Positions 18,735 to 27,628 of a stretch of DNA of 42,586 nt are shown here, piece after piece; position 1 is the stretch's first letter, and each line of letters opens with the position of its first letter. The translations under genes were made by a program, and so were the position numbers. The stretch spans positions 1-42,586 of the forward strand of contig JAKLEC010000010.1 of assembly GCA_022711715.1 (NCBI GenBank), written 5' to 3'. This DNA comes from Acidobacteriota bacterium (lineage in GTDB: Bacteria > Acidobacteriota > Aminicenantia > UBA2199). The notes beneath the pieces were generated by a model that was not told the DNA's origin, searched no databases, and saw only the letters and a program-made list of their open reading frames with translations.

Positions 18735-19295
18735 TCAACGCCCGAGGCGGCGTTTCAGAATGGCCTTCAGGGAATGGATCTTCGCCTTCACCGCCTCGAC
18801 GTCGAGGCCGACGACGAGGCCGATCTCGCGGTACTTCAGCCCTTCATAGAAGCGCAGGTAGCAGATCTCGCGCTCCAGGGGCGGCAACTCGTTGACGGCG
18901 CGGTCGATGCATTCCAGCAGCTCCTGGCGCATGACGCGCTGTTCGGGATCGGCCGCCGGCCGGTCGCCGACCAGGTCGGGATCGCCCTGCCGCAGCCGGC
19001 GCTGCTTCTCCTCCCGGCTCTTGACCAGGTCCAGGCACTGATTGCGCACGATCCTGTAGATCCAGGCCTTGAAGGAATGGCCGGGGTCGAAGCTGTCCAG
19101 GTGGTTGTAGATCTTGACCATGACCTCCTGGCAGACGTCCTGGTACTCGCCATGGTCGCGGGGGACGATCTGGCTCACGTAGAACTCGATGCGCCGGCGA
19201 TAGTTCCTGCAGATGTAGTCGTAGAGTTCGGCCTTCTGCCGGGGAGCGAACGAGGAGCCGATGAACAGGTGGAATTTCGCCGTCAGCGGATTCAT
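18735..19295 (-). CDS. ECF-type RNA polymerase sigma factor
   Basis: A protein of 186 residues, the usual length for an ECF sigma factor. Region 2 is visible in EYQDVCQEVMVKIYNHLDSFDPGHSFKAWIYRIVRNQCLDLVK (given here as its two halves: the D-x2-Q-E-x2-K core and the F-x-A-W-I-Y-R-I-x-R-N motif). Region 4 is visible near the C-terminus: ELPPLEREICYLRFYEG, then YREIG and VEAVKAKIHSLK, a helix-turn-helix that reads the -35 element. It should direct RNA polymerase to a stress or envelope regulon. It is first in a minus-strand string with the repeat membrane protein, a secreted peptidase-like protein and PrsW. It has its own good sigma-70-like promoter. No C-terminal extension is present, so control probably depends on a separate protein. 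Confidence 0.92.
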   Translation of the reverse strand: MNPLTAKFHLFIGSSFAPRQKAELYDYICRNYRRRIEFYVSQIVPRDHGEYQDVCQEVMVKIYNHLDSFDPGHSFKAWIYRIVRNQCLDLVKSREEKQRRLRQGDPDLVGDRPAADPEQRVMRQELLECIDRAVNELPPLEREICYLRFYEGLKYREIGLVVGLDVEAVKAKIHSLKAILKRRLGR

Positions 19296-19387
19296 GCGTC
19301 GGCAATGGACATGGCCGGGGAGCCCGCCGTCCCCGGCCGGCTCCCTCTCCCGGGATGGTTCACGCCTTCCCTTCTCTCGTTGCCTCG

Positions 19388-19417
19388 ATTATAGGAACCC
19401 CGTTCGCTAAAAGTCAA
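19388..19417 (-). promoter_or_regulatory. Promoter of the ECF sigma gene string
   Basis: Minus strand TTGACT (19412-19417), 18-bp spacer, TATAAT (19388-19393), about 90 bp before the sigma start. A near-consensus housekeeping promoter, so basal transcription of the sigma gene is probably not solely autoregulated. Confidence 0.6.
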
Positions 19418-19439
19418 GCCGGGAAAATCGCGGCTGTGC

Positions 19440-19445
19440 TATAAT
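19440..19445 (+). promoter_or_regulatory. Extended -10 promoter of the partner-switching genes
   Basis: Perfect TATAAT preceded by TGTGC (extended -10 type), 18 bp before the anti-sigma kinase start. No good -35 at the standard distance. It lies back-to-back with the ECF promoter, about 50 bp away. Confidence 0.5.
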
Positions 19446-19463
19446 GGCCGCAGGGATGGAAGG

Positions 19464-19904
19464 ATGAACCCGGGCGGGAACATGGAGGCGCGATTCCCCG
19501 GCACGCTGGAGTCGCTGCCGCTGCTGCACGACGCCGTCGCCCGCTTCTGCGGCGGCCAGGCCGTCCGCCCCGACGCGGCGTTCAAGATCGACCTGGCGCT
19601 GGAGGAGGTGTTCTCCAACATCGTCCGCCACGGCTACGGCGACGGCCGGCCCCACGAGATCACCGTCCGGCTCGAGCGCCGGCGCGGCCGCGTCCGCATC
19701 CAGGTCGACGACGACGGCCGGCCGTTCGACCCCCTGCTGGCCCCGGAGGCGGACGTCGCCGCCCCGCTGGACGAGCGCCGCCCCGGCGGCCTGGGCATCC
19801 ATCTGGTGCGGCGGCTGCTGGACCAGATCCGCTACCAGCGCCGCCCCGACGGCAACCGCCTGATCCTGGTCAAGCGCCTCGGCGCAGAGGAGAGATCCAC
19901 ATGA
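19464..19904 (+). CDS. RsbW/SpoIIAB-like anti-sigma serine kinase
   Basis: A protein of 146 residues with the GHKL ATPase pattern: N-box DLALEEVFSNIVRHGY (Glu47, Glu48, Asn52), G1-box DDDGRPFDP (82-90), and G2 region GGLGIHLV (108-115). In partner-switching systems this kinase binds either a sigma factor or an unphosphorylated STAS protein and phosphorylates the latter on serine. Its stop overlaps the STAS start by 4 bp (ATGA), so the pair is translationally coupled. An alternative start at 19482 (second Met) has a clearer ribosome site. The target is not stated by sequence: the only sigma factor in sight is the divergent ECF gene, which is not a typical RsbW partner. Confidence 0.88.
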   Translation: MNPGGNMEARFPGTLESLPLLHDAVARFCGGQAVRPDAAFKIDLALEEVFSNIVRHGYGDGRPHEITVRLERRRGRVRIQVDDDGRPFDPLLAPEADVAAPLDERRPGGLGIHLVRRLLDQIRYQRRPDGNRLILVKRLGAEERST

Positions 19905-20233
19905 CCATCCGCGAAAGCAAGACGGATTCCTTCGCCCTGCTGGGGATCGGCGGCCGCGTCGACTCGCTGAACGCCGAGACGCTCAAAGGCCGCCTGCAGG
20001 AGATCGGCCAGCGCGAGGCGCGCATCCTGGTCGACTGCACCGCCCTGGAGTACATCGGCAGCGCCGGCCTGGGCGCGCTGCTGGTCCTGCTCAAGCTGGT
20101 CCGCAAGCAGGGGGGAACACTGCGGTTGTTCGGCCTCTCGCCGCACATCGCCGAGGTGTTCGCCATCGCCGGCTTCGACAAATTGTTCGCCATCTTCCCC
20201 GACTTGGAATCGGCGCGGCAGGCCGCGACGTAA
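19901..20233 (+). CDS. STAS-domain anti-sigma factor antagonist (RsbV/SpoIIAA-like)
   Basis: A protein of 110 residues, a single STAS domain. VDCTALEYIGSAGLGALL carries the conserved Asp-x4-5-Tyr-x-Gly-Ser signature with Ser54 as the expected phosphorylation site. When dephosphorylated by the PP2C phosphatase it would bind the HATPase kinase and free that kinase's partner. The start overlaps the kinase stop by 4 bp. A gap of about 150 bp with its own promoter separates it from the phosphatase gene. Confidence 0.9.
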   Translation: MTIRESKTDSFALLGIGGRVDSLNAETLKGRLQEIGQREARILVDCTALEYIGSAGLGALLVLLKLVRKQGGTLRLFGLSPHIAEVFAIAGFDKLFAIFPDLESARQAAT

Positions 20234-20332
20234 GACCGGCCCGCCCCTTGCCGGCCCCCTTTCCCGCCTGGGGGGCGGGAGGACGGGCAAAAGCCTCCGG
20301 CTAGGGATTTTCCCCTTTTCCGCCCGCAACGG

Positions 20333-20361
20333 TTGATATTTCGTTTTTCAATCGTTAAAAT
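20333..20361 (+). promoter_or_regulatory. Promoter of the phosphatase-kinase gene string
   Basis: TTGATA (20333-20338), 17-bp spacer, TAAAAT (20356-20361), 25 bp before the phosphatase ATG. It would allow the phosphatase and K2-K5 to be expressed apart from the anti-sigma pair. A weak 7-bp stem (20262-20280) lies upstream with no T-run. Confidence 0.5.
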
Positions 20362-20385
20362 CATTGACAAGGGAAAGGTGGGGGA

Positions 20386-21708
20386 ATGGAACGAAAGGAC
20401 CCGGCGGGGGACGACAGGAGTCTTCTCGATGAAGTCCAGCGCCTGGGCAGGGAGAACCGGCGCCTGCAGCGCGCCGTCGAAGAGCTGGCCATCCTCAACG
20501 AGATCGCCACGGCCATCAACTCGTCGCTGGCGCTGGAGAAGATCCTCGACCTGATGACCCAGCGCTGCGTCCACCACCTGCGCGCCGAGCAGGGGGCGGT
20601 GCTGCTGCTGGAAGAGCACAAGGAGGAGCGGCCGTTCCAGACCCTGTGCCGCGTCGGCGACACCAGCCACAAGCGGCTCCCCTTCCGCCTCGACGACCAA
20701 TTGGCGGGCTGGATGCTGACCCACCGCGCGCCGCTGCTGATCAACGACCTGGGCAGCGACCCGCGCTTCGCCACCGGCGTGGGCGACCTCTTCGCCGTGC
20801 GCTCGCTGCTGTGCGTGCCCATGATCTGCAAGGGGCGCATGACCGGCCTGCTCGCCGTGTTCAACAAGAAGTCGGGAACGGGATTCAGCGAGGACGACCA
20901 GCGTCTGCTGGCCATCATCGCCAGCGAGTCGGCGCAGGTGATCGAGAACGCCCGCCTGGCCGAGAAGGAGAAGACGCTGCTGCGCGTCCAGGAGGAGCTG
21001 AGCCTGGCGCGAGAGATCCAGGGCAACCTGCTGCCCAAGGATACGCCGCGGCCGCCGGGGTACGACATCGCCGGCAAGAGCGTGCCGGCCAAGGAGGTCG
21101 GCGGCGACTACTACGACTTCCTCGTCCTGGACGGCCCCCGCCTGGGCTTCTGCCTGGGCGACGTCTCGGGCAAGGGCCTGCCGGCGGCGCTGCTCATGGC
21201 CAATCTGCAGGCGGCGATCCGCGGCCAGGCTCTTTCCGGCACCTCGCCGACCTCGTGCCTGGAGAAGGTCAACACCCTCCTCTACCGCAGCACCAGCCCC
21301 GAGAAGTTTGCCACCCTGTTTTTCGCCTGCCTGGATACGGTGGCCCACCTCATCCACTACTGCAACGCCGGGCACAATTATCCGCTGCTGCTCCGCGCCG
21401 GCGGCGGGACGATCCGCCTGAGCGCCGGTGGGCTGGCGCTGGGCTGCCTGGAGTCGTTCCCCTTCGAGGAGAGCCGGACGGAGCTGGCGCCGGGCGACCG
21501 GCTGATCGTCTTTTCCGACGGCGTCAGCGAGGCGGTCAACGCCGCGGACGAGGAGTTCGGCGAGGAGCGCATCGCCGAGATCGCCGCCTCAGATCCTGGC
21601 GCCACCGCCACCGAGCTGATCGAAATGATCCTGCAGGCTGTCGGCCGCCACGCCGCCGGCCGTGCGCAGATGGACGACATGACCCTGGTGGTGATCCGGA
21701 GGGAATGA
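20386..21708 (+). CDS. GAF-domain PP2C phosphatase (RsbU/SpoIIE-like)
   Basis: A protein of 440 residues. A short coiled coil (about 12-38) leads to a GAF domain (about 38-190), then a helical linker with the SLAREIQGNLLP motif typical of RsbU-like enzymes (205-217). The PP2C/SpoIIE domain (about 228-440) has the metal-binding aspartates in EVGGDYYDF (Asp241), GDVSGKG (Asp259), FSDGVSEA (Asp378) and QMDDMT (Asp430/431). It would dephosphorylate the STAS protein in response to a small ligand or redox signal bound by the GAF domain. Its stop (TGA) overlaps the ATG of kinase K2 by one base (TGATG), which ties phosphatase and kinase production together. A GGTGGGGGA ribosome site precedes its ATG. 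Confidence 0.92.
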   Translation: MERKDPAGDDRSLLDEVQRLGRENRRLQRAVEELAILNEIATAINSSLALEKILDLMTQRCVHHLRAEQGAVLLLEEHKEERPFQTLCRVGDTSHKRLPFRLDDQLAGWMLTHRAPLLINDLGSDPRFATGVGDLFAVRSLLCVPMICKGRMTGLLAVFNKKSGTGFSEDDQRLLAIIASESAQVIENARLAEKEKTLLRVQEELSLAREIQGNLLPKDTPRPPGYDIAGKSVPAKEVGGDYYDFLVLDGPRLGFCLGDVSGKGLPAALLMANLQAAIRGQALSGTSPTSCLEKVNTLLYRSTSPEKFATLFFACLDTVAHLIHYCNAGHNYPLLLRAGGGTIRLSAGGLALGCLESFPFEESRTELAPGDRLIVFSDGVSEAVNAADEEFGEERIAEIAASDPGATATELIEMILQAVGRHAAGRAQMDDMTLVVIRRE

Positions 21709-24644
21709 TGCCCGGCCGGACCGTTTCCCATTACCGCATCCTGCAAAAGATCGGAGCGGGTGGGATGGGAGAGGTTTTTCTCGCCGAGGACACCCAGCTC
21801 GAGCGCAGGGTGGCGCTGAAGTTCCTGCCGGCTCAGTTAAACGCCGACGAGGATGAGCGGCAGCGCTTCGTCCACGAGGCCAAAGCGGCGGCCGCCCTCA
21901 GCCACCCCAACATTGTCACGGTCTACGAGATCGGCGACCACGAGGGCCAAATCTTCATCGCCATGGAGTACGTCGACGGCCACACACTCAAGGAATTGAT
22001 TTCCTTCGACCGTCCACCGTCTACCGTCCACCGTCTACCGATTTCTCAAGTTCTCGACATCGCCGCCCAAATCGCCTCGGGCCTTTCCGCCGCCCATGAG
22101 AAGGGCATCGTCCACCGCGACCTGAAGCCGGCCAACGTCATGGTCACCGCGCAGGGAGTGGTGAAGATCGTCGACTTCGGCCTGGCCAAGCTGCGGGGCC
22201 TGTCGCGGCTGACCAAGAGCGGCACCACCCTGGGCACGGTGGCCTACATGTCGCCCGAGCAGGCCCTTGGAAAAGAAGTTGACCAGCGCTCCGACATCTG
22301 GTCGCTGGGAGTGATCCTCTATGAAATGCTCGCGGGTCGACTCCCCTTCCGCGGCGATTATGACCAGTCCATGCTGTATGCCATCATCAACGAGGAGCCA
22401 CCCATTATGGCATCTGCGGGTGGCCAGATGTTTCCAGATCTGGAAAAGGTCGTCAGGAAGGCATTGAATAAAATTCCTGAGCAGAGGTATCCGGCCATCG
22501 CCGATTTAATCGTCGCCCTCGATAAATGTCGGCGGCAAATCCAGGCGCCCGGGAACGATGGAACAGGAAGCATTTCACGCTTTTTAAAAAATCCTCGGTT
22601 CATCGTTCCCGCGACGATCGCTGTTCTGACATTGAGCTATTTTGGCATCAATTTTTTCAAGCATCAGGCGAAACGGCGTTGGATTGAAGCAAAAATTCTC
22701 CCCCGTCTCTTCACTCTGGTTGAATCTGGAAGGGAGAGCTTCCCAGAGGCCTTTCAATTGGCAAGCGATGCCGAGAAACACCTCCCGGGGGACGAGAGAA
22801 TCTCAGAGGCATTCGGGAAGATCTCTTTACGAATCGATATCCGATCCACCCCCCCGGGGGCCGATGTATTCATGCGCGACTATCGGAAAACCGAAGGGGA
22901 ATGGAAGCATTGCGGGATCACGCCGATCGAGGGAATTCGATTGCCCTTGGGGTTCTTCAAGGTATCAATGGCCAAGAAGGGATACAAAACGATCATGTCA
23001 TGTGCCTCGAACTTCGAATACGACCTGAAAGGCTCCCAGGTCTATACCCCAAGCCATATTTTCAAGACGTTGGATAAAGACGGGGAGATCCCCGCTCGCA
23101 TGGTAAGGGTCACAGGCAACAGTCAAATGGAGGATTTCTTTTTCGACCAGTATGAAGTCACCAACAAGGAATTCAAGGCGTTTTTAGTGAACGGCGGCTA
23201 CCAAAAACGGGGGTTTTGGAAAGAGGAATTTATTAAGGACGGGAAAAGATTGTCCTGGCCGGAAGCCATCGGCGAATTTGTCGACCAAACCGGGATTCCC
23301 GGACCAGCAGGATGGCAATCAGGGACCTACCCTGACGGGGAGGATGACTTCCCGGTCACGGGCGTTAGCTGGTATGAGGCCGCAGCCTACGCCGAATACG
23401 CCGAGAAAACTCTGCCCACGCTGGCTCACTGGGAAATGGCGGCGGGAGGATTTTCTACACTGGCCAACATGGGTTTCTTTTCTCTCCTGGCTTCGCAAAG
23501 CAACTACGATGGCCAGGGACCGGCTCCCGTCGGCCGCTACCCGGGCGTAACGACCTGTGGAGCCTACGACATGGCGGGGAACGCGAGGGAATGGTGCCGG
23601 AACGATTCCCCGCAGGGCAAAATCATCCGTGGAGGCGCCTGGAACGATGCAACGTACCTTTTTCAGGATTTGAGCCAGGCCTCCCCTTTTGACAGGTCCC
23701 CACGGAATGGCTTCCGTTGTGCCATCTATCTCCACCCCGATATAATCCCTGTATCCGCGTTCGAACCGGTTCAATTGACCAAACCTCCCGATTTGGAGAA
23801 AATCAAGCCGGTCGCCGATTCGGTTTTCCGAGCTTACCTGACTCAATTTTCCTATGACAAGACCGACCTTGATGCACGGGTGGAGTGGCGGCACGAAAGC
23901 ATCGGAGATTGGATCCTGGAAAAACTCACCTTCAAGGCCGCCTATGAAAAGGAACGCATTATTGCTTATCTGTTTCTGCCCACGAACAGCCAGCCTCCTT
24001 TTCAAACGGTGATTTATTTCCCGGGCAGCGGCTGCCTGGAACAGGGTTCAAGTGCAAACCTCGAGGACTACTGGGAATTCAGGGACCGCCTCTCCTTCCT
24101 TCCCGCCAGCGGCCGGGCGATACTCTTTCCCGTTTATAAAGGGACATTTGAGCGCCGGGACCCCTCCCTGGTCTCTGCAGCAATTGATTCGCACCGCCAT
24201 GTTGAATGGATCATCAAACTGGTCAAGGACTTCAGGAGGTGCATCGACTACCTAGAGAGCCGGCCCGATATCGACCATGAAAGAATTGCCTATTTTGGCT
24301 TCAGCTGGGGTGGAGTCATGGGTGCCATCATTCCGGCCGTGGAAGACCGCCTGCGGGCAAGCATTCTCGCCGTGGGCGGCCTCGAAGGCTTCTCAGCACT
24401 CCCAGAGGTCAACATGATCAATTATATCGGAAGAGTGAAGCTGCCCACCCTAATGCTCAACGGCAAGTACGATCTGATTCTTCCATTTGAAATTTCGGTC
24501 AGACCAATGTTTGAACGGCTGGGAACTCCTCGTGAGAAGAAGTTCATCAGGCTTTTCAATACGGACCACTTTATTCCCAAGAATCAATATGTCAAGGAAA
24601 TCCTAGCATGGCTCGACAAGTATTTGGATCCGGTAAAGCGATGA
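21708..24644 (+). CDS. Membrane Ser/Thr kinase-PEGA-SUMF1-like-hydrolase fusion (K2)
   Basis: A protein of 978 residues with the same four-part plan as K1. The kinase domain has IGAGGMG, Lys38, HRD (136-138), DFG (156-158) and an activation segment (RLTKSGTTLGTVAYMSPEQ) nearly identical to K1 and K3. Relative to K1 it has exactly seven extra residues after the KEL segment (about 101-111, DRPPSTVHRLP), encoded by a heptamer array at 22010-22040. One membrane helix lies near 305-325 (FIVPATIAVLTLSYFGINFF). The outer part has a PEGA-like domain (STPPGADVF... LPLGFF... KKGYK), a SUMF1-like domain (DQYEVTNKEF... VTGVSWYEAAAYAEYA... MAGNAREW... RGGAWNDATYLF... NGFRC) without the formylglycine-enzyme cysteine pair, and an alpha/beta hydrolase with GFSWGG, NGKYD and NTDHF. 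An ATG one codon upstream (21705) is also possible. It is coupled to the phosphatase gene, so its phosphorylation output may meet the partner switch. Confidence 0.88.
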   Translation: MPGRTVSHYRILQKIGAGGMGEVFLAEDTQLERRVALKFLPAQLNADEDERQRFVHEAKAAAALSHPNIVTVYEIGDHEGQIFIAMEYVDGHTLKELISFDRPPSTVHRLPISQVLDIAAQIASGLSAAHEKGIVHRDLKPANVMVTAQGVVKIVDFGLAKLRGLSRLTKSGTTLGTVAYMSPEQALGKEVDQRSDIWSLGVILYEMLAGRLPFRGDYDQSMLYAIINEEPPIMASAGGQMFPDLEKVVRKALNKIPEQRYPAIADLIVALDKCRRQIQAPGNDGTGSISRFLKNPRFIVPATIAVLTLSYFGINFFKHQAKRRWIEAKILPRLFTLVESGRESFPEAFQLASDAEKHLPGDERISEAFGKISLRIDIRSTPPGADVFMRDYRKTEGEWKHCGITPIEGIRLPLGFFKVSMAKKGYKTIMSCASNFEYDLKGSQVYTPSHIFKTLDKDGEIPARMVRVTGNSQMEDFFFDQYEVTNKEFKAFLVNGGYQKRGFWKEEFIKDGKRLSWPEAIGEFVDQTGIPGPAGWQSGTYPDGEDDFPVTGVSWYEAAAYAEYAEKTLPTLAHWEMAAGGFSTLANMGFFSLLASQSNYDGQGPAPVGRYPGVTTCGAYDMAGNAREWCRNDSPQGKIIRGGAWNDATYLFQDLSQASPFDRSPRNGFRCAIYLHPDIIPVSAFEPVQLTKPPDLEKIKPVADSVFRAYLTQFSYDKTDLDARVEWRHESIGDWILEKLTFKAAYEKERIIAYLFLPTNSQPPFQTVIYFPGSGCLEQGSSANLEDYWEFRDRLSFLPASGRAILFPVYKGTFERRDPSLVSAAIDSHRHVEWIIKLVKDFRRCIDYLESRPDIDHERIAYFGFSWGGVMGAIIPAVEDRLRASILAVGGLEGFSALPEVNMINYIGRVKLPTLMLNGKYDLILPFEISVRPMFERLGTPREKKFIRLFNTDHFIPKNQYVKEILAWLDKYLDPVKR
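22010..22040. repeat. Heptamer array inside kinase K2, class CCGTCCA/CCGTCTA
   Basis: Units CCGTCCA, CCGTCTA, CCGTCCA, CCGTCTA plus a partial CCG. The array is in frame and encodes the segment missing from K1 and K3. Three heptamers are 21 bp, or seven codons, so the frame is kept. Confidence 0.85.
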
Positions 24645-24657
24645 AGGGAGTTGATCG

Positions 24658-27627
24658 ATGATCGGCCGGACCTTCTCCCACTACCGCATCCTTGATAAAA
24701 TCGGATCCGGGGGGATGGGAGAAGTCTATCTGGCCGAAGATACCAAGCTCGAGCGCAAGGTGGCCCTGAAGTTCCTGCCGGCGCAATTCAGCGCCGACGA
24801 GGAGGAGAAGAAGCGCTTCATCCACGAGGCCAAAGCCGCATCCGCATTGGACCATCCCAACATCTGCTCGGTGCACGAGATCGGCGAAACCCCCGAAGGG
24901 CAGCTCTTCATCGTCATGGGGTACTACGAAGGGAAGACCCTGAAGGAAAAAATAAAGACCAGCCCGCTGGCGATCCCTGAGGCGGTCGAGATCGCTATCC
25001 AGATTGCCGAGGGGCTTAAAAATGCACATGGCAAGAGCATCGTCCACCGCGACCTGAAGCCGGCCAATATCATGCTCACCGAACAGGGGGTGGCCAAGAT
25101 CGTGGATTTCGGCCTGGCCAAGCTGAAGGGGCTGACGCGGCTGACCAAGTCTGGCACCACCCTGGGCACGGTGGCCTACATGTCGCCTGAGCAGGCCCTG
25201 GGCAAAGAGGTGGACCAGCGTTCCGACATCTGGTCGCTGGGGGTGATTCTATACGAAATGCTGACCGGCAAGCTGCCGTTCCCGGGCGAATATGACCAGG
25301 CCATGCTCTATGCTGTGATCAACGAGGAGCCGGAACCGCTGTCCAATTTGCGCAGCGATATCCCTGACGACATGCAGCGCATCGTGCGCAAGGCTCTGGC
25401 CAAGAAACCAAGCCAGCGGTATTCCCAGGCCGAGGAGATGCTGGTCGATCTGCAGGCCGCAGTCAACGCGTCTCCATCCCGGTCGGGAAACCTCCTCCGC
25501 ATTTTGAGAAAGCCATGCGTGGCAGTGCCGGGCATTCTGGTCCTGGTCGCCATCGCCTTTTTCTCCCTGCGTTTTTTCAAACGCCAGGCGAAAGTGCGCT
25601 GGGCAAAGAACGAATTGCTGCCCAAGATCAGCCAATTGGCTGAATCTCGATTAACCATTGATAACCCTCTCTGGCAACCCTTGGATTACCAAAGCATGCT
25701 GGATTATGTGATAATTTACGATCTGGCAATTGAAGCGGAAAAAATCATTCCTCAAGATCCCCAGCTGAAGAAAATATTTGCCAACTTCTCCACTCGTTTC
25801 GATATCCGGACAGACCCTCCTGGAGCGAAGATATATATCAAATACTACCAAGAACCGGACAACGAGTGGAGATATTTCGGCGAATCGCCCCTGAATATTC
25901 CCAGGATGCCCATCGCCTTCCTGCGCCTCAAAATGGAAAAGGAGGGGTATGAGCCTGTGTTGGCAGGAGCCGTGTCCTGGGGGAAATTGTCCTGGGGTGG
26001 CTATGACTCCAAGGCCGTGAAAGTGCTGCCTGCGGTTCTGGATAAGAAAGGGACTATCCCGGCAGGCATGGTCAGGGTGGCTGGAGGAGAAGTCCAAGGT
26101 GTCGGCGAGCTGGAGGATTTTTTTATGGACCGGTTCGAGGTTACCAACAAGCAATACAGGGAATTCATCCAGAAGGGAGGGTATCAGAAAAAGGAATACT
26201 GGAAAAACATTTTCGCCAGTGAAGGGAAGACCCTGACCTGGGATCAGGCCATGGCCACCTTCGTTGACAAGACCGGTCTCGTTGGTCCCGCTGCCTGGCA
26301 GGCCGGAGATTATCCGGAGGGAGAGGACGATTTCCCGGTGTCGGGGATCAGCTGGTTTGAAGCCGCCGCCTATGCCGAATATGCGGCGAAGGCCCTGCCC
26401 AGCGACTATCACTGGGGGCTTGCCGGTGGCGAACTCACCCCCATGTGCTGGAACTTGTCATTCTATGAGTTCATCATCCCCCAGAGCAATTTCAAGGGCA
26501 AGGGGCCGGAGCAAGTGGGGAGAAATCCGGGGATCACCGCTTACGGGCTGTATGATATGGCAGGGAACGTGCGGGAATGGTGCTCGAACGAAATGCCGAA
26601 GGGAAGACTGATCCGCGGCGGCGCCTCGGACGATGCCTCGTATATGTTTGCCTCCTGCAGCCAACTTTCTCCTTTTGACCGTTCTCTTAAAAACGGCTTC
26701 CGCTGCTGCCTTTACTTGCACCCGGAGAGGATCCCAAAGGCTGCCCTAGCTCCAGTAAAAATCGAGGGAATCCCTAATTTTTATAAGGAGAAACCTGTTT
26801 CCGACCAAATTTTCCAGGTCTACAAGGAACAATACGCCTATGACAAAGTCGGCCTGGACTCCCGGTTGGAATCGAGGGACGATACCCCCAGGGAATGGAT
26901 CGTCGAAAAAGTCTCCTTTGCCGCCGCCTACGAAGGCGAGCGGGTCCCGGCTTTTCTCTACCTCCCCAAAAACAGTTCTCCTCCCTTCCAAACCATTATC
27001 TATTTCCCCTGCGCGGACGCTAATTACTATAGTTCAAGCAAATTTATCGAAAATTCTTTGAGTTATTTCGCATTCATTCCATTGGTTAAAAATGGCCGCA
27101 CCGTAATGTTCCCTGTCTATAAGGGTACCTATGAACGGAGAAGTGATGCCCTGGCGGCATTACTCGGCAGTGAAAACACACACCAATATGCCGAGTATTT
27201 CATCAAATTGGTCAAGGATCTCAGAAGAAGCATCGATTATCTGGAAACCCGCCCCGATATCGACTCCAAGAAGCTGGGCTACTTGGGGTTCAGCTGGGGA
27301 GGGCATTATGGAGCCATCATACCAGCCATTGAGGAACGGCTGAAGGTGAGCATCCTGAATGCTGGTGGCATGTGGGGATGTGCGCTTCCTGAAGTCAATC
27401 AAATCAATTATGTCTCCCGGGTGAAGATCCCCACATTGATGCTCAACGGTAAGTATGATCTGGGTCTATCCATCAAGCCTATGTTTGACCTGCTGGGCAC
27501 TCCGGCAGCTGACAAGCGCTTGATCCTGTACGATACGGACCACATTATCCCTTTGAACGAATGCATCAAGGAAAGCATCAAGTGGCTGGACAAGTACTTC
27601 GGCCCGGTGAAGCCTCGGATCAGGTGA
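24658..27627 (+). CDS. Membrane Ser/Thr kinase-PEGA-SUMF1-like-hydrolase fusion (K3)
   Basis: A protein of 989 residues, closest in its kinase part to K1 (same KTLKEKIKTSPL segment, no heptamer insertion). It has IGSGGMG, VALK, HRDLKPAN and DFGLA, then one membrane helix near residues 287-307 (VPGILVLVAIAFFSL). Outside are a PEGA-like domain (TDPPGAKIYI... MPIAFLRLKMEKEGYE), a SUMF1-like domain (DRFEVTNKQYREF... VSGISWFEAAAYAEYA... MAGNVREW... RGGASDDASYMF... NGFRC; no formylglycine-type cysteine pair) and an alpha/beta hydrolase with GFSWGG, NGKYD and DTDHI. The loop after the catalytic Asp is about four residues shorter than in K1 and K2. The start follows K2 by 13 bp with an AAGGGAG ribosome site. 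K1, K2 and K3 are evident paralogues from local duplication followed by divergence of the outer domains. Confidence 0.88.
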   Translation: MIGRTFSHYRILDKIGSGGMGEVYLAEDTKLERKVALKFLPAQFSADEEEKKRFIHEAKAASALDHPNICSVHEIGETPEGQLFIVMGYYEGKTLKEKIKTSPLAIPEAVEIAIQIAEGLKNAHGKSIVHRDLKPANIMLTEQGVAKIVDFGLAKLKGLTRLTKSGTTLGTVAYMSPEQALGKEVDQRSDIWSLGVILYEMLTGKLPFPGEYDQAMLYAVINEEPEPLSNLRSDIPDDMQRIVRKALAKKPSQRYSQAEEMLVDLQAAVNASPSRSGNLLRILRKPCVAVPGILVLVAIAFFSLRFFKRQAKVRWAKNELLPKISQLAESRLTIDNPLWQPLDYQSMLDYVIIYDLAIEAEKIIPQDPQLKKIFANFSTRFDIRTDPPGAKIYIKYYQEPDNEWRYFGESPLNIPRMPIAFLRLKMEKEGYEPVLAGAVSWGKLSWGGYDSKAVKVLPAVLDKKGTIPAGMVRVAGGEVQGVGELEDFFMDRFEVTNKQYREFIQKGGYQKKEYWKNIFASEGKTLTWDQAMATFVDKTGLVGPAAWQAGDYPEGEDDFPVSGISWFEAAAYAEYAAKALPSDYHWGLAGGELTPMCWNLSFYEFIIPQSNFKGKGPEQVGRNPGITAYGLYDMAGNVREWCSNEMPKGRLIRGGASDDASYMFASCSQLSPFDRSLKNGFRCCLYLHPERIPKAALAPVKIEGIPNFYKEKPVSDQIFQVYKEQYAYDKVGLDSRLESRDDTPREWIVEKVSFAAAYEGERVPAFLYLPKNSSPPFQTIIYFPCADANYYSSSKFIENSLSYFAFIPLVKNGRTVMFPVYKGTYERRSDALAALLGSENTHQYAEYFIKLVKDLRRSIDYLETRPDIDSKKLGYLGFSWGGHYGAIIPAIEERLKVSILNAGGMWGCALPEVNQINYVSRVKIPTLMLNGKYDLGLSIKPMFDLLGTPAADKRLILYDTDHIIPLNECIKESIKWLDKYFGPVKPRIR

Positions 27628-27628
27628 A

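Noticed and set aside
16866-19394. Open frame of 842 codons with GQQRREVGIGAQ-type repeats
   Set aside because: Antisense reading of the nonapeptide-repeat gene and the sigma gene; its repeats merely mirror the 54-bp DNA repeat.
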